Numbered from the stretch's first letter, positions 7,626 through 15,878 are shown. The stretch is 64,000 nucleotides of DNA from DASQBT01 sp963782495 (GCA_963782495.1 CAWAJU010000008.1:372001-436000); one strand, 5' to 3'. Notes: generated from the sequence alone by a model not told the origin. Numbers and translations: made by a program.

Positions 7626-8750
7626 ATGATGCAGATCGGCATTCCCAAGGAAATCAAGAACCACGAATACCGCGTCGCCGTCACCCCGGCCGGGGTCAGG
7701 CAGCTGGTCGATGCCGGCCACACGGTGCGGGTGCAAACCAAGGCTGCGGGCCGCATCGGCTATCAGGACGCCGACTATGTTGCAGCGGGCGCGCAAATCG
7801 TCGCCGATGCAAGGACGGTCTACGCGGCGGAGCTGATCATCAAGGTCAAGGAGCCGCAGAGCGAAGAAGTGGATCTGCTGCATGAAGGTCAAATCGTATT
7901 CAGCTATCTGCACCTCGCCGCCGAAGCGGCGCTGACCCGCGGCCTGTTGGACAGAAAGATTACGGGCATCGCATTCGAGACCGTCACCGACGCGGACGGC
8001 GGCCTGCCGCTATTGGCGCCGATGTCTGCCCTTGCCGGGCGCATCGCGGTGCAGGCCGGCGCCCAGGCCCTGACCATGATCGGTGGTGGCCGCGGCGTCC
8101 TGCTGCCGGGTGTGCCAGGCGTTGCCCCTGGTCGGGTGGTGATCATCGGCGGTGGCACCGTGGGCATGAACGCGGCCCAGGTTGCGGCAGGCATGGGCGC
8201 GGAAGTCGTTGTGCTGGATCGCAGTCCGCACAAGCTGGCCTATTTCGACCAGGTGTTCCACGGCCGCATCAAGACCATACTCTCCACACCCGAATCGGTG
8301 GCCAAATGGGCTGCGCGCGCCGATCTCCTGATTGGCGCCGTGCTCATTCCCGCAGCGCGCGCACCCCACCTGCTCACGCGCAATCACATGGCCTCCATGG
8401 CGCCGGGCTCGGCCTTTGTCGACGTGTCCATCGATCAGGGCGGCATCGCCGAGACCTCGCGCCCCACCACCCATGAGGACCCCACCTACATAGCAGAAGG
8501 CGTCGTGCACTATTGCGTCACCAACATGCCGGCAGCCTGCGCCCGCAGCGCCACCCAGGCGCTGGCCCCGCTGGTGCTGCCTTATGCCCGCGCCCTGGCC
8601 GACAAGGGGACAGGCGCCCTGTTGGAGAACTTGCAACTGCTGGCCGGGCTCAACCTGCACCGCGGTCAGTTGACCCAATCGGCGGTCGCCGCCGCCCTCG
8701 GTCTGACTGCAGTCACCGCTGCCGAAGCGCTTAAGCACGCCAAACCGTAG
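7626..8750 (+). CDS. ald: Alanine dehydrogenase
   Basis: NAD-dependent enzyme interconverting L-alanine and pyruvate plus ammonia in the cytoplasm. The 374-aa length is normal for the family. It begins with the conserved MQIGIPKEIKNHEYRVAVTP and carries the Rossmann NAD site VIIGGGTVGMNAAQVAAGMG near residue 175 and the later conserved VDVSIDQGG. AAAGGA precedes two adjacent ATG codons (7626 and 7629), either of which may be used. It stands alone between a hypothetical and the rnf operon. It may assimilate or release ammonium, which fits the nitrate-assimilation genes elsewhere in the window. Confidence 0.96.
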   Translation: MMQIGIPKEIKNHEYRVAVTPAGVRQLVDAGHTVRVQTKAAGRIGYQDADYVAAGAQIVADARTVYAAELIIKVKEPQSEEVDLLHEGQIVFSYLHLAAEAALTRGLLDRKITGIAFETVTDADGGLPLLAPMSALAGRIAVQAGAQALTMIGGGRGVLLPGVPGVAPGRVVIIGGGTVGMNAAQVAAGMGAEVVVLDRSPHKLAYFDQVFHGRIKTILSTPESVAKWAARADLLIGAVLIPAARAPHLLTRNHMASMAPGSAFVDVSIDQGGIAETSRPTTHEDPTYIAEGVVHYCVTNMPAACARSATQALAPLVLPYARALADKGTGALLENLQLLAGLNLHRGQLTQSAVAAALGLTAVTAAEALKHAKP

Positions 8751-8794
8751 GTTTCACCAAGGTCGACCTGCCCCGCACCACCGATTGCTTTGTC

Positions 8795-8860
8795 GCGCAT
8801 CCTCGCCATAGCTATGGCTGTGGCTGTGGTTCACTTTACGCACTCGGCGCGCGGATGCGC
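8795..8860. repeat. Nested palindromic element upstream of rnfA
   Basis: A perfect 14-bp palindrome GCCATAGCTATGGC (8805-8818) is nested between outer inverted arms GCGCATCC (8795-8802) and GGATGCGC (8853-8860). The palindrome runs into a short TGGCTG/TGTGGC tandem. It lies in the 194-bp gap between ald and rnfA. It could be a REP-like dispersed element, an operator or a terminator lacking a T-run. Confidence 0.5.
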
Positions 8861-8944
8861 TTCTCGGCACGGATGCAAGCCCACAGGTTGGCGTACCAGC
8901 CGTCCTGATTGCGTGGTTGAGGCTAAAGCCGTCTAGGCGGATAA

Positions 8945-9553
8945 TTGCTCGTCTTCCTAACCATCCTTCCCGCCTTGGAATATCTGTTGATTCTGCTGGC
9001 CACGGTGTTCGTCAATAACATCGTCCTGGCCAAAATCCTGGGACTGTGTCCCTTCATGGGGGTTTCGAAGAAGCTCGAGACCGCCATATCCATGGGACTG
9101 GCCACCACGTTTGTGTTGACCCTGGCGTCTGGCGCGAGTTACCTGATCAGCCAGTACGTCCTCGGCACCGAACTGTTCTACCTGCGCACCCTGTCCTTCA
9201 TCGTGGTCATTGCCGGCATCGTGCAGTTCACCGAAATGGTCATCCACAAATCCAGCCCGGTGCTTTATCAGGTGTTGGGCATTTACCTACCGCTGATCAC
9301 CACCAACTGCGCGGTGCTGGGCATCCCCCTGCTCAATGTTCAGGCGCACCACAACTTTGTTGAGTCGCTGTTCTTCGGCATGGGTGGTGCGCTCGGCTTC
9401 ACCCTGGCACTGGTATTGTTTGCCGGCATCCGGGAAAAGCTGGAAGGCGCTGACGTGCCCAGACCCTTCCAGGGCGTGAGCATCGCCATGGTCACCGCCG
9501 GGCTGATGAGCCTGGCGTTTATGGGTTTTGCCGGACTAATCAACATCAGATAA
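8945..9553 (+). CDS. rnfA: Rnf electron-transport complex subunit A
   Basis: Integral membrane subunit of the Rnf complex, which couples ferredoxin:NAD electron transfer to ion movement. It has about six hydrophobic helices and the family signatures NNIVLAKILGLCPFMGVSKK and PLITTNCAVLGIPLLN, including the cysteines that hold the intramembrane iron site. It starts at a TTG: the codon at 8945 has AGGCGG in front, while a second TTG at 8975 better matches the usual N-terminus but has no ribosome-binding site. The stop TAA overlaps the rnfB ATG (TAATG). Confidence 0.93.
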   Translation: MLVFLTILPALEYLLILLATVFVNNIVLAKILGLCPFMGVSKKLETAISMGLATTFVLTLASGASYLISQYVLGTELFYLRTLSFIVVIAGIVQFTEMVIHKSSPVLYQVLGIYLPLITTNCAVLGIPLLNVQAHHNFVESLFFGMGGALGFTLALVLFAGIREKLEGADVPRPFQGVSIAMVTAGLMSLAFMGFAGLINIR

Positions 9554-10104
9554 TGCTTGAAGCCATACTGGTCATGGCCGGCATCGGCATCATCCTGGGC
9601 GCCGTGCTTGGGTTTTCCGCCATCCGCTTCAAAGTGGAGGGCGATCCGCTGGTGGAAAAGATCGACGCCATCCTGCCCCAAACCCAGTGCGGCCAGTGCG
9701 GCTTCCCGGGCTGCAGGCCCTATGCCACCGCGATCGCGAAGAGCGAGGCCGACATCAATCAGTGCCCGCCAGGCGGCGAGGACGGCATCCGCAAGCTGTC
9801 CGAGCTGCTGGGCGTGGAATTCAAACCGCTCAACGCCGAGCATGGTCATCCCAAGCCCAAGAGCGTGGCATTCATAGACGAAAGCCTGTGCATCGGCTGC
9901 ACCCTGTGCCTGCAGGCCTGTCCAGTGGATGCCATCCTCGGTGCGGCCAAGCACATGCACACCATCGTCGCGAGCGAATGCACGGGCTGTGAACTGTGCC
10001 TGAGCCCCTGCCCGGTCGACTGCATTTCCATGGTGCCCATCGCTGAAGACCTGACAACATGGAAGTGGAAGTATCCGCAGACTCGCATAAGGTCGGCCGC
10101 ATGA
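9553..10104 (+). CDS. rnfB: Rnf complex iron-sulfur subunit B
   Basis: Ferredoxin-type subunit feeding electrons into the Rnf complex. An N-terminal membrane anchor (about residues 1-24) is followed by the CGQCGFPGC four-cysteine 4Fe-4S domain and by two bacterial ferredoxin motifs, CIGCTLCLQACP and CTGCELCLSPCP. The 183-aa length is normal. Its TGA stop (10102-10104) is part of the ATGA that opens the repeat array, so the last codon and the stop lie at the array boundary. rnfC starts 332 bp further on, whereas the other rnf junctions are overlapping or a few bases apart. Confidence 0.95.
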   Translation: MLEAILVMAGIGIILGAVLGFSAIRFKVEGDPLVEKIDAILPQTQCGQCGFPGCRPYATAIAKSEADINQCPPGGEDGIRKLSELLGVEFKPLNAEHGHPKPKSVAFIDESLCIGCTLCLQACPVDAILGAAKHMHTIVASECTGCELCLSPCPVDCISMVPIAEDLTTWKWKYPQTRIRSAA

Positions 10105-10432
10105 GCAGTAAGGAGGGGCCCCGCCTGCGGGGATCCGCACGCCCGCGAATGCAGCCAACCGCCGACGCATTGATGCCTGATATTCCCGACCGAGTGACGG
10201 AGGCGGGCCGCATGAGCAGTAAGGAGGGGCCCCGCTTGCGGGGATCCGCACGCCCGCGAATGCAGCCAACCGCCGACGCGTTGGAGCTTGATATTCGCGA
10301 AAATATGACAGAGGCGGACCCCATGAGCATCGGAGAGGGGCCCCACGCAGTGGGGATCGGCGCGCCCGCGAATGCGGCCAGCCGCCGACACCAGGACGCA
10401 TGCGTAACCAAGGGCGCAGCCGAGGCGGCCGC
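10101..10432 (+). repeat. Array of three ~110-bp repeats between rnfB and rnfC
   Basis: Units start at ATGA codons at 10101, 10212 and 10323 and are 111, 111 and 110 bp long; the next ATGA in the same register, at 10433, is the rnfC start. Each unit has a conserved first ~70 bp with GGAGGGG or GAGAGGGG, a hairpin (CCCCGC/GCGGGG in units 1-2, CCCCAC/GTGGGG in unit 3), then CGCCCGCGAATGC and CGCCGAC, and ends in a GAGGCGG-like purine stretch before the next ATGA. CGGCCGCATGAG occurs at both outer edges. A frame is open through all three units but drifts because of a 1-nt length change in the hairpin, so a protein product is doubtful. Confidence 0.93.
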
Positions 10433-12091
10433 ATGAGGGAACTCTACCACTTCAATGGCGGCGTGCATCCGCCGGAACACAAGGACGATTCCTCGGCCAA
10501 GCCAATACACCCGGTCTTTGTTCCGCGCCGACTTATCGTGCCGGTGCGCCAGCATATTGGCCAGCCCGCCAAGCCCATCGTGAAGGTGGGCGAGCGTGTG
10601 CTCAAAGGCCAGATGATAGGCAGGGCGGAAGGCTATGTATCCACCGCCATCCACGCACCCAGTTCCGGAACCGTGACCGCAATCGGCATGGAGATGGTGC
10701 CGCACCCGTCCGGCCTGCGCGACCTGTGCATCACCATCGACACCAACGGCAGGGACGATTGGGTCACCCACCAGCCCATCGATTACTTGAATTTGGATCC
10801 CAGTGCGCTGCGCAACAAGCTGCGCGACCTGGGTCTGGCAGGACTGGGGGGGGCGGTATTTCCCAGCTACATCAAGCTCAACCCCGGCGCCGAGCAAAAG
10901 GTTCCCACCCTGATCCTCAACGGCGGCGAATGCGAACCCTGGATCACCTGCGATGACCGGCTGATGCGCGATCGCGCAACGGAGATCATGCAGGGCGCAA
11001 GCGTGATGTGCCACATGCTCCACGCCGATCTGGTCCTTGTGGGCATCGAGGACAACAAGCCGGAAGCCATCGCGGCGATGAAAGCGGCGGCACAAGGCCT
11101 GCCGTTCGCGTGCGAAGTGGTGGCGGTGCCTACGCTCTATCCGGGTGGCGGCGCCAAGCAACTCACCAAGACGCTGACCGGCAAAGAGGCACCGTGGAAT
11201 GGCCGCTCCACCGATATCGGCGTGCAGGTCTTCAACGTCGGTACGGCCTATGCGCTGGCGCGCGCCGTGTTCCACGGCGAATCGCTGATTTCACGGCTGA
11301 TCACGGTGACCGGCGATGTGCTGCGGCCACAGAATTTCGAGGTGCTGATCGGCACGCCCATGGATGAACTGATCCTGCACGCCGGCGAGCGCGACAGCAT
11401 GACCGGCATCATCATGGGCGGTCCCATGATGGGATTCAAGGTGCCCGATCCGCATGTGCCGGTGGTCAAGGCCACCAACTGCCTGCTGGCCATGTCGAAG
11501 GAATTGTTTCCTCCCAAACCTCCACCCATGCCCTGCATTCGTTGTGGCGCCTGTGCCCAGGCGTGCCCCGCCGATCTGCAGCCCCAGGACCTGTATTGGT
11601 ACGCCAAGTCGCGCAATTTCGGCCGCGCCCAGGAGCTGCATCTGTTCGACTGCATCGAATGCGGCTGCTGCACCTATGTCTGCCCCAGCCACATCCCCCT
11701 GGTGGGCTATTACCACTTTGCCAAGAGCGAAATATGGGCGCGCGAGAAAGAGAAGAAAGCCGCCGACCAGGCGCGCGAACGGCATGAATTCCGCCTGTTC
11801 CGCGAAGAACGCGAAAAACAGGAGCGGGCACAAAAGCATGCTGCCAAGCTCCAGGCCAAGAAAGAAGAATTGGCTGGCGCCGGCACCAGCGTGGATGCCG
11901 AAGCCGACAAGAAGAAGGCCTTGATCGAAGCCGCCATGGCGCGGACCACGGAGAAGAAGGCAAGCGTCGCGCCGAAAAACGTCGACAACCTGACCCCCGA
12001 AACACAGAAGGAGATCCAGGAAATCGAAGCGCGCCGGGCCAAGATCCGCGAGATCGCCAAGCAACCGGTCGAGCCGGAAAAACACCTATAG
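10433..12091 (+). CDS. rnfC: Rnf complex subunit C
   Basis: Peripheral flavin/NADH- and iron-sulfur subunit, here about 552 aa. The ATG at 10433 gives the usual MRELYHFNGGVHPPEHK start; an 11-codon upstream extension lies in the repeat and is discarded. Order: N-terminal barrel domain, nucleotide/SLBB region (GLAGLGGAVFPSYIKL; LNGGECEPWITCDD), two 4Fe-4S motifs CIRCGACAQACP and CIECGCCTYVCP, and a Lys/Glu-rich coiled-coil tail from about residue 435. Its start codon sits exactly at the right edge of the repeat array, preceded by GAGGCGG, which can serve as its ribosome-binding site. Confidence 0.96.
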   Translation: MRELYHFNGGVHPPEHKDDSSAKPIHPVFVPRRLIVPVRQHIGQPAKPIVKVGERVLKGQMIGRAEGYVSTAIHAPSSGTVTAIGMEMVPHPSGLRDLCITIDTNGRDDWVTHQPIDYLNLDPSALRNKLRDLGLAGLGGAVFPSYIKLNPGAEQKVPTLILNGGECEPWITCDDRLMRDRATEIMQGASVMCHMLHADLVLVGIEDNKPEAIAAMKAAAQGLPFACEVVAVPTLYPGGGAKQLTKTLTGKEAPWNGRSTDIGVQVFNVGTAYALARAVFHGESLISRLITVTGDVLRPQNFEVLIGTPMDELILHAGERDSMTGIIMGGPMMGFKVPDPHVPVVKATNCLLAMSKELFPPKPPPMPCIRCGACAQACPADLQPQDLYWYAKSRNFGRAQELHLFDCIECGCCTYVCPSHIPLVGYYHFAKSEIWAREKEKKAADQARERHEFRLFREEREKQERAQKHAAKLQAKKEELAGAGTSVDAEADKKKALIEAAMARTTEKKASVAPKNVDNLTPETQKEIQEIEARRAKIREIAKQPVEPEKHL

Positions 12092-12105
12092 GAAAACGCT
12101 GAATC

Positions 12106-13113
12106 GTGTCCTTCATACTCAAACAAGACAGCGTTTCCCGGGTCATGCTCAAGGTGCTGGCCACCCTGTTGCCCGGCATCATCGCCTACGCCTGGCTGAT
12201 CGGCCCCGGCATCCTGATCAACCTGTGCATCGCCAGCATCGCCGCGCTCGGCTTCGAGGCCCTGATGCTGCGTCTGCGCAGCTATCCGGTTAAGCCCTTC
12301 CTGACCGATTTCAGCGCCATCGTCACCGCCTGGCTGCTGGCCCTGTCGTTGCCGCCTCTGGCACCGTGGTGGCTGACCGTCACCGGTGTCCTGTTCGCCA
12401 TCGTGATCGCCAAACACCTTTACGGCGGCCTGGGCCAGAACGTGTTCAATCCGGCCATGGTGGGCTTTGCGGTCCTGCTGATTTCCTTCCCGGTACCGAT
12501 GACCCAATGGTCCCTGCCGCTGGAACTTGCCCACCATCCTCTCAACCTTGGCGAGAGCCTCAATTACATTCTTGGCGCAGGCCTGCCCGAGGGCGTCAGA
12601 CTCGATGCAATCGCCCAGGCCACGCCGCTGGACATGCTGCGCACCCAGTTGATGCAGCAGCACACGCTGCAGGAAATCACGCGTGCGCCCGTCTTCGGCG
12701 GGATCGGCGGCACCGGCTGGGAATGGATCGCCGCGATGTATCTGGTCGGCGGCCTGGTCCTGTGGGCGATGCGCATCATCACCTGGCACGTGCCGGTAGC
12801 CTTCCTTGCCGGTGTCTGGCTGACCGCCGGTTTCCTGCATTTCGCCGATACCGGCCGCTACGCTCCGCCCTGGTTCCAGATTGCCACTCCCTCCGTCATG
12901 CTGTGCGCGTTTTTCATCGCCACCGACCCGGTGTCCGGTTCTTCCACCCCGCTCGGCAAGATCGTCTTCGGCCTCGGTGCAGGCTTTTTGACCATACTGA
13001 TCCGGGTGTTTGGCGGCTACCCGGATGGCGTGGCCTTCTCAATATTGTTGATGAACATCTGTGCTCCGCTGATTGATGCCTACACCCAACCCAAGGTGTT
13101 CGGCGAAAAATGA
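12106..13113 (+). CDS. rnfD: Rnf complex subunit D
   Basis: Membrane subunit of the RnfD/NqrB family with roughly ten hydrophobic segments and covalently bound FMN. The 335-aa product starts at GTG (12106) with AGGAAA upstream. The FMN-acceptor motif is visible as QATPLDM with Thr173. Conserved GLGQNVFNPAMVGFAVLL and the C-terminal GGYPDGVAFSILLMN also fit. The stop overlaps the rnfG start as ATGA (13110-13113), showing that intact coupled junctions exist in this operon. Confidence 0.95.
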   Translation: MSFILKQDSVSRVMLKVLATLLPGIIAYAWLIGPGILINLCIASIAALGFEALMLRLRSYPVKPFLTDFSAIVTAWLLALSLPPLAPWWLTVTGVLFAIVIAKHLYGGLGQNVFNPAMVGFAVLLISFPVPMTQWSLPLELAHHPLNLGESLNYILGAGLPEGVRLDAIAQATPLDMLRTQLMQQHTLQEITRAPVFGGIGGTGWEWIAAMYLVGGLVLWAMRIITWHVPVAFLAGVWLTAGFLHFADTGRYAPPWFQIATPSVMLCAFFIATDPVSGSSTPLGKIVFGLGAGFLTILIRVFGGYPDGVAFSILLMNICAPLIDAYTQPKVFGEK

Positions 13114-13769
13114 GCCTCCTGGCCTCCGCTGCGCGCAATGCGACCCGCACCGGCCTGATATTGCTGGTGTTCGCCCTGGTGGGCACCGCTGCCCTGGCCT
13201 GGGCCTTTATGCTGGCGCATCCCGCCATCGAAGCGAGCGAAAAGGCGGAGAAGCTCAAACTTCTCAATCAGGTTATGCCGCGCGCGCTGTACGACAACGA
13301 CCTGATCAGCAGTCAGCGCGAGCTGCCGGCCGACGACCTGCTGGGCACCAGTCAGCCGTCGGCCTTCTGGACCGCCCGCAAGGGAGGGCAGATCACCGGA
13401 CTGGTGCTGGAGGCGATTGCCCCCGATGGCTACGGCGGCGATATTTCCCTGCTCATCGGGTTCAGCGTTGCCGGAGACATCCTTGGCGTGCGCGTGACGG
13501 CGCACCACGAAACGCCCGGCTTGGGGGACTACATCGACATTGCCAAGAGCAACTGGATCCGCAGTTTCGATGGCCACTCATTGACCCGGCCAGTTGCTAA
13601 ACTATGGAAAGTGAAGAAGGACGGCGGTGCGTTTGACTCCGTTGCGGGGGCAACCATCACGCCCCGCGCCGTGGTCAAGGCGGTGCGCAGCGCCTTGGAA
13701 TACGCGGCCAAACACCGCGCCGAACTCCTGGGCACGCCGCCCTCTCCAACACAGGAGCAGACACCATGA
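13110..13769 (+). CDS. rnfG: Rnf complex FMN-binding subunit G
   Basis: Single-span periplasm-facing flavoprotein subunit. One N-terminal membrane helix (about residues 15-36) is followed by an FMN-binding domain with HHETPGLGDYI and the covalent-attachment motif VAGATITPRAV, where Thr184 is the expected FMN acceptor. The 219-aa length is normal. It overlaps rnfD upstream (ATGA) and rnfE downstream (ATGA at 13766), so these three subunits are probably translated in a coupled manner. Confidence 0.95.
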   Translation: MSLLASAARNATRTGLILLVFALVGTAALAWAFMLAHPAIEASEKAEKLKLLNQVMPRALYDNDLISSQRELPADDLLGTSQPSAFWTARKGGQITGLVLEAIAPDGYGGDISLLIGFSVAGDILGVRVTAHHETPGLGDYIDIAKSNWIRSFDGHSLTRPVAKLWKVKKDGGAFDSVAGATITPRAVVKAVRSALEYAAKHRAELLGTPPSPTQEQTP

Positions 13770-14461
13770 ACAAACAGGAAGCGTTCACCATTTTTCACGA
13801 CGGTCTGTGGAAGAAGAACCCGGGCGTTGTCCAGTTACTTGGGCTGTGCCCCACCCTGGCCATGAGCAACAGCGTGGTCAATGCCCTGGGCCTGGGCCTG
13901 GCCACCGTGTTCGTGATGGCCGGCTCCAACGCGATGGTGGCGGCGGTGCGCAATATGGTGCCGCACGAGATCCGCATTCCGGTGTTCATCCTGATCATTG
14001 CCAGCCTCGTCACGATTGTGGACCTGCTGTTCAACGCCTTCGCCCATCCGCTTTACCTGGTGCTGGGAATCTTCATCCCGCTGATCGTTACCAACTGCAT
14101 TGTGCTGGCGCGCGCGGACGCTTTCGCAGCGAAAAACCGGATCATTCCTTCCATCTTCGATGGTGCTTTCATGGGCCTGGGCTTGACCGCGGTGCTGACC
14201 ACCCTGGGAGCGCTGCGCGAGATCGCCGGAAAAGGCACGCTGCTGTCCGGCATTGACCTGGCCTTCGGCGCAGCTGCCAAGCCTTGGGTGATTCACGTGC
14301 TGCCCGGCTACAAGGGCTTCCTGCTTGCCATCCTGCCGCCCGGAGCATTCCTCGCACTCGGCCTGCTCATCGCCCTGCGCAACTGGCTCGACCAGCGCGC
14401 AGCACAACGCGCCCGCGCCACTCTCCCAGCGACTGCTGGCTCAGTCCAAGCGGCGGCATGA
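13766..14461 (+). CDS. rnfE: Rnf complex subunit E
   Basis: Integral membrane subunit homologous to RnfA, with about six helices in inverted topology and conserved motifs NPGVVQLLGLCPTLAMSN and FIPLIVTNCIVLARADAFA. The 231-aa product ends ...QAAA-TGA, and that TGA (14459-14461) is the second half of the ATGA opening the downstream repeat array, as in rnfB. nth, often linked to rnf in gammaproteobacteria, is here about 17 kb away. Confidence 0.95.
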   Translation: MNKQEAFTIFHDGLWKKNPGVVQLLGLCPTLAMSNSVVNALGLGLATVFVMAGSNAMVAAVRNMVPHEIRIPVFILIIASLVTIVDLLFNAFAHPLYLVLGIFIPLIVTNCIVLARADAFAAKNRIIPSIFDGAFMGLGLTAVLTTLGALREIAGKGTLLSGIDLAFGAAAKPWVIHVLPGYKGFLLAILPPGAFLALGLLIALRNWLDQRAAQRARATLPATAGSVQAAA

Positions 14462-14676
14462 GCAGTAAGGAGGGGCCCCACATAGTGGGGATCCGCACGC
14501 CCGCGAATGCCGCCAACCGCCGACATGAAGAGGCCACAGAATGAATGACGCAACCGAGGCGGCGGCATGAGCAGTAAGGAGGGGCCCCACATAGTGGGGA
14601 TCCGCACGCCCGCGAATGCCAGCAGAGCGCCGACCTGGCACGGCCAAGACAATCCATACTTCTGAGAGGCGCCGGC
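14458..14676 (+). repeat. Array of two ~110-bp repeats between rnfE and the phosphatase gene
   Basis: Units begin with ATGA at 14458 and 14567 (109 and 110 bp); the next ATGA in register, at 14677, is the start codon of the phosphatase gene. Their first 50 bp are identical and carry the CCCCAC-ATA-GTGGGG hairpin, then CGCACGCCCGCGAATGCC. Both units end in GAGGCG followed by C/G-rich bases and GGCATGA. In unit one a 28-codon frame (MSSKEGP...) is followed by a nine-codon frame ending GCA-TGA, the TGA overlapping the next ATG. Confidence 0.93.
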
Positions 14677-15273
14677 ATGAACGAGACCATCGTTGATCTG
14701 TTACGCCATGGCGAGCCGGTCGGCGGAAGGAAATATCGGGGCCAGACCGATGATCCCTTGTCGGATCTGGGCTGGACCCAGATGCGCGGCAAGCTTGCCG
14801 GCCTTACTCCATGGCAGCGCGTTATTTCTTCTCCCTTGTCGCGCTGCCGTGCTTTCGCCGAAGAGTTGAGCGGCGCTCGCAACCTGCCGTTGCAGGTGGA
14901 CGAGCGACTGAAGGAAGTCGGTTTCGGTGTGTGGGAGGGCAAGACCCGCGCCCAACTCAATGCGGAAGATCCGAACCAACTGGCGCGTTTCAGGGCCAAC
15001 CCGGTCAACGCGCGTCCACCCGGTGCGGAGCCGATGGAGCATTTCTACAAGCGGGTGGCGGCGGCGCTCGAAGAAATCTTTGTCCGCCATCGTGACGAGC
15101 ACATCCTGATCGTCTGTCATGCGGGCGTGATCCGCATGGCGCTTGTCCATGCGCTGGGCATACCCTTGGGGCATGCCTATCGGATCGAGGTGGCGAGTGC
15201 CGCGTTGAGCCGGGTCGCCGTCGGCCACGGCGCCGCCCCCAGGCTGGTGTTTCACGACGGTCAGTTGGCGTGA
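14677..15273 (+). CDS. Histidine phosphatase family protein
   Basis: Cytoplasmic phosphomonoesterase of the phosphoglycerate-mutase-like branch. The catalytic LLRHGEP motif (His about residue 11) lies at the N-terminus; the second catalytic region is HILIVCHAGVIRMAL with His near residue 148. At 198 aa it resembles alpha-ribazole phosphatase (CobC) and related broad-specificity enzymes; a cobalamin adenosyltransferase gene elsewhere in the window makes CobC possible but does not prove it. Its ATGA start lies at the right edge of the repeat array, so before insertion it may have overlapped the rnfE stop. Confidence 0.85.
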   Translation: MNETIVDLLRHGEPVGGRKYRGQTDDPLSDLGWTQMRGKLAGLTPWQRVISSPLSRCRAFAEELSGARNLPLQVDERLKEVGFGVWEGKTRAQLNAEDPNQLARFRANPVNARPPGAEPMEHFYKRVAAALEEIFVRHRDEHILIVCHAGVIRMALVHALGIPLGHAYRIEVASAALSRVAVGHGAAPRLVFHDGQLA

Positions 15274-15302
15274 TGCCGCGTCTCGTTGGCTGAGGCTGGG
15301 AC

Positions 15303-15878
15303 ATGGGAAAGGGACGGCTGGAAGCGTTTAGTGACGGCGTGTTGGCCATCATCATCACCATCATGGTGCTGGAATTGAAAGTACCGCATGGCGACGACCT
15401 GACGGACCTGGTACCGCTGGTTCCCGTCTTCATCAGTTACGTTCTCAGCTTTATCTATCTGGGCATCTACTGGAACAACCATCACCACATGCTGCATGCG
15501 GTGAGCAAGGTCAACGGCACTATCCTGTGGGCCAACCTGCATCTGTTGTTCTGGCTCTCACTGGTTCCGTTCGTCACCGGCTGGATGGGCGAAAACCAAT
15601 TCGCGGCACGGCCTGTTGCGCTCTATGGCGCGGTCCTGATCATGGCGGCAATTGCCTATTTCATTCTCAGTCGCGCACTGATAAACCATCACGGGCGCGA
15701 TTCGGCGCTGGCGAAGGCGGTGGGCAAGGATTTCAAGGGCAAAGTATCGGTGTTGATCTACGCTGTCGCAATCGCATCTTCTTTCCTGAACCGCTGGGCG
15801 GCATTCGGCCTGTATATTTTCGTCGCACTCATGTGGCTGATTCCTGACCGCAGGATCGAGCGTATCTTGGCGGACTAG
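15303..15878 (+). CDS. TMEM175/DUF1211 family membrane protein
   Basis: A 191-aa membrane protein with the family signature RLEAFSDGVLAIIITIMVLE at the N-terminus, where the FSDG motif lines the potassium pore in TMEM175 channels. It has five to six hydrophobic segments and an internal WxxHHHML stretch. Bacterial members work as potassium-leak channels; that role here is inferred from family. It lies 29 bp after the phosphatase gene and may be cotranscribed with it. Confidence 0.85.
   Translation: MGKGRLEAFSDGVLAIIITIMVLELKVPHGDDLTDLVPLVPVFISYVLSFIYLGIYWNNHHHMLHAVSKVNGTILWANLHLLFWLSLVPFVTGWMGENQFAARPVALYGAVLIMAAIAYFILSRALINHHGRDSALAKAVGKDFKGKVSVLIYAVAIASSFLNRWAAFGLYIFVALMWLIPDRRIERILAD

Noticed and set aside
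10101..10432. CRISPR array
   Set aside because: Units are ~110 bp with conserved 5' parts and partly conserved 3' parts, only two or three per array, and bounded by gene stop and start codons; no 24-48 bp repeat with equal unique spacers and no cas genes.
10059..10436. 125-codon frame through the rnfB/rnfC repeat array as a protein gene
   Set aside because: Frame shifts between units because of the 2- versus 3-nt hairpin loop, and stem covariation changes residues non-conservatively; better explained as a structured repeat.
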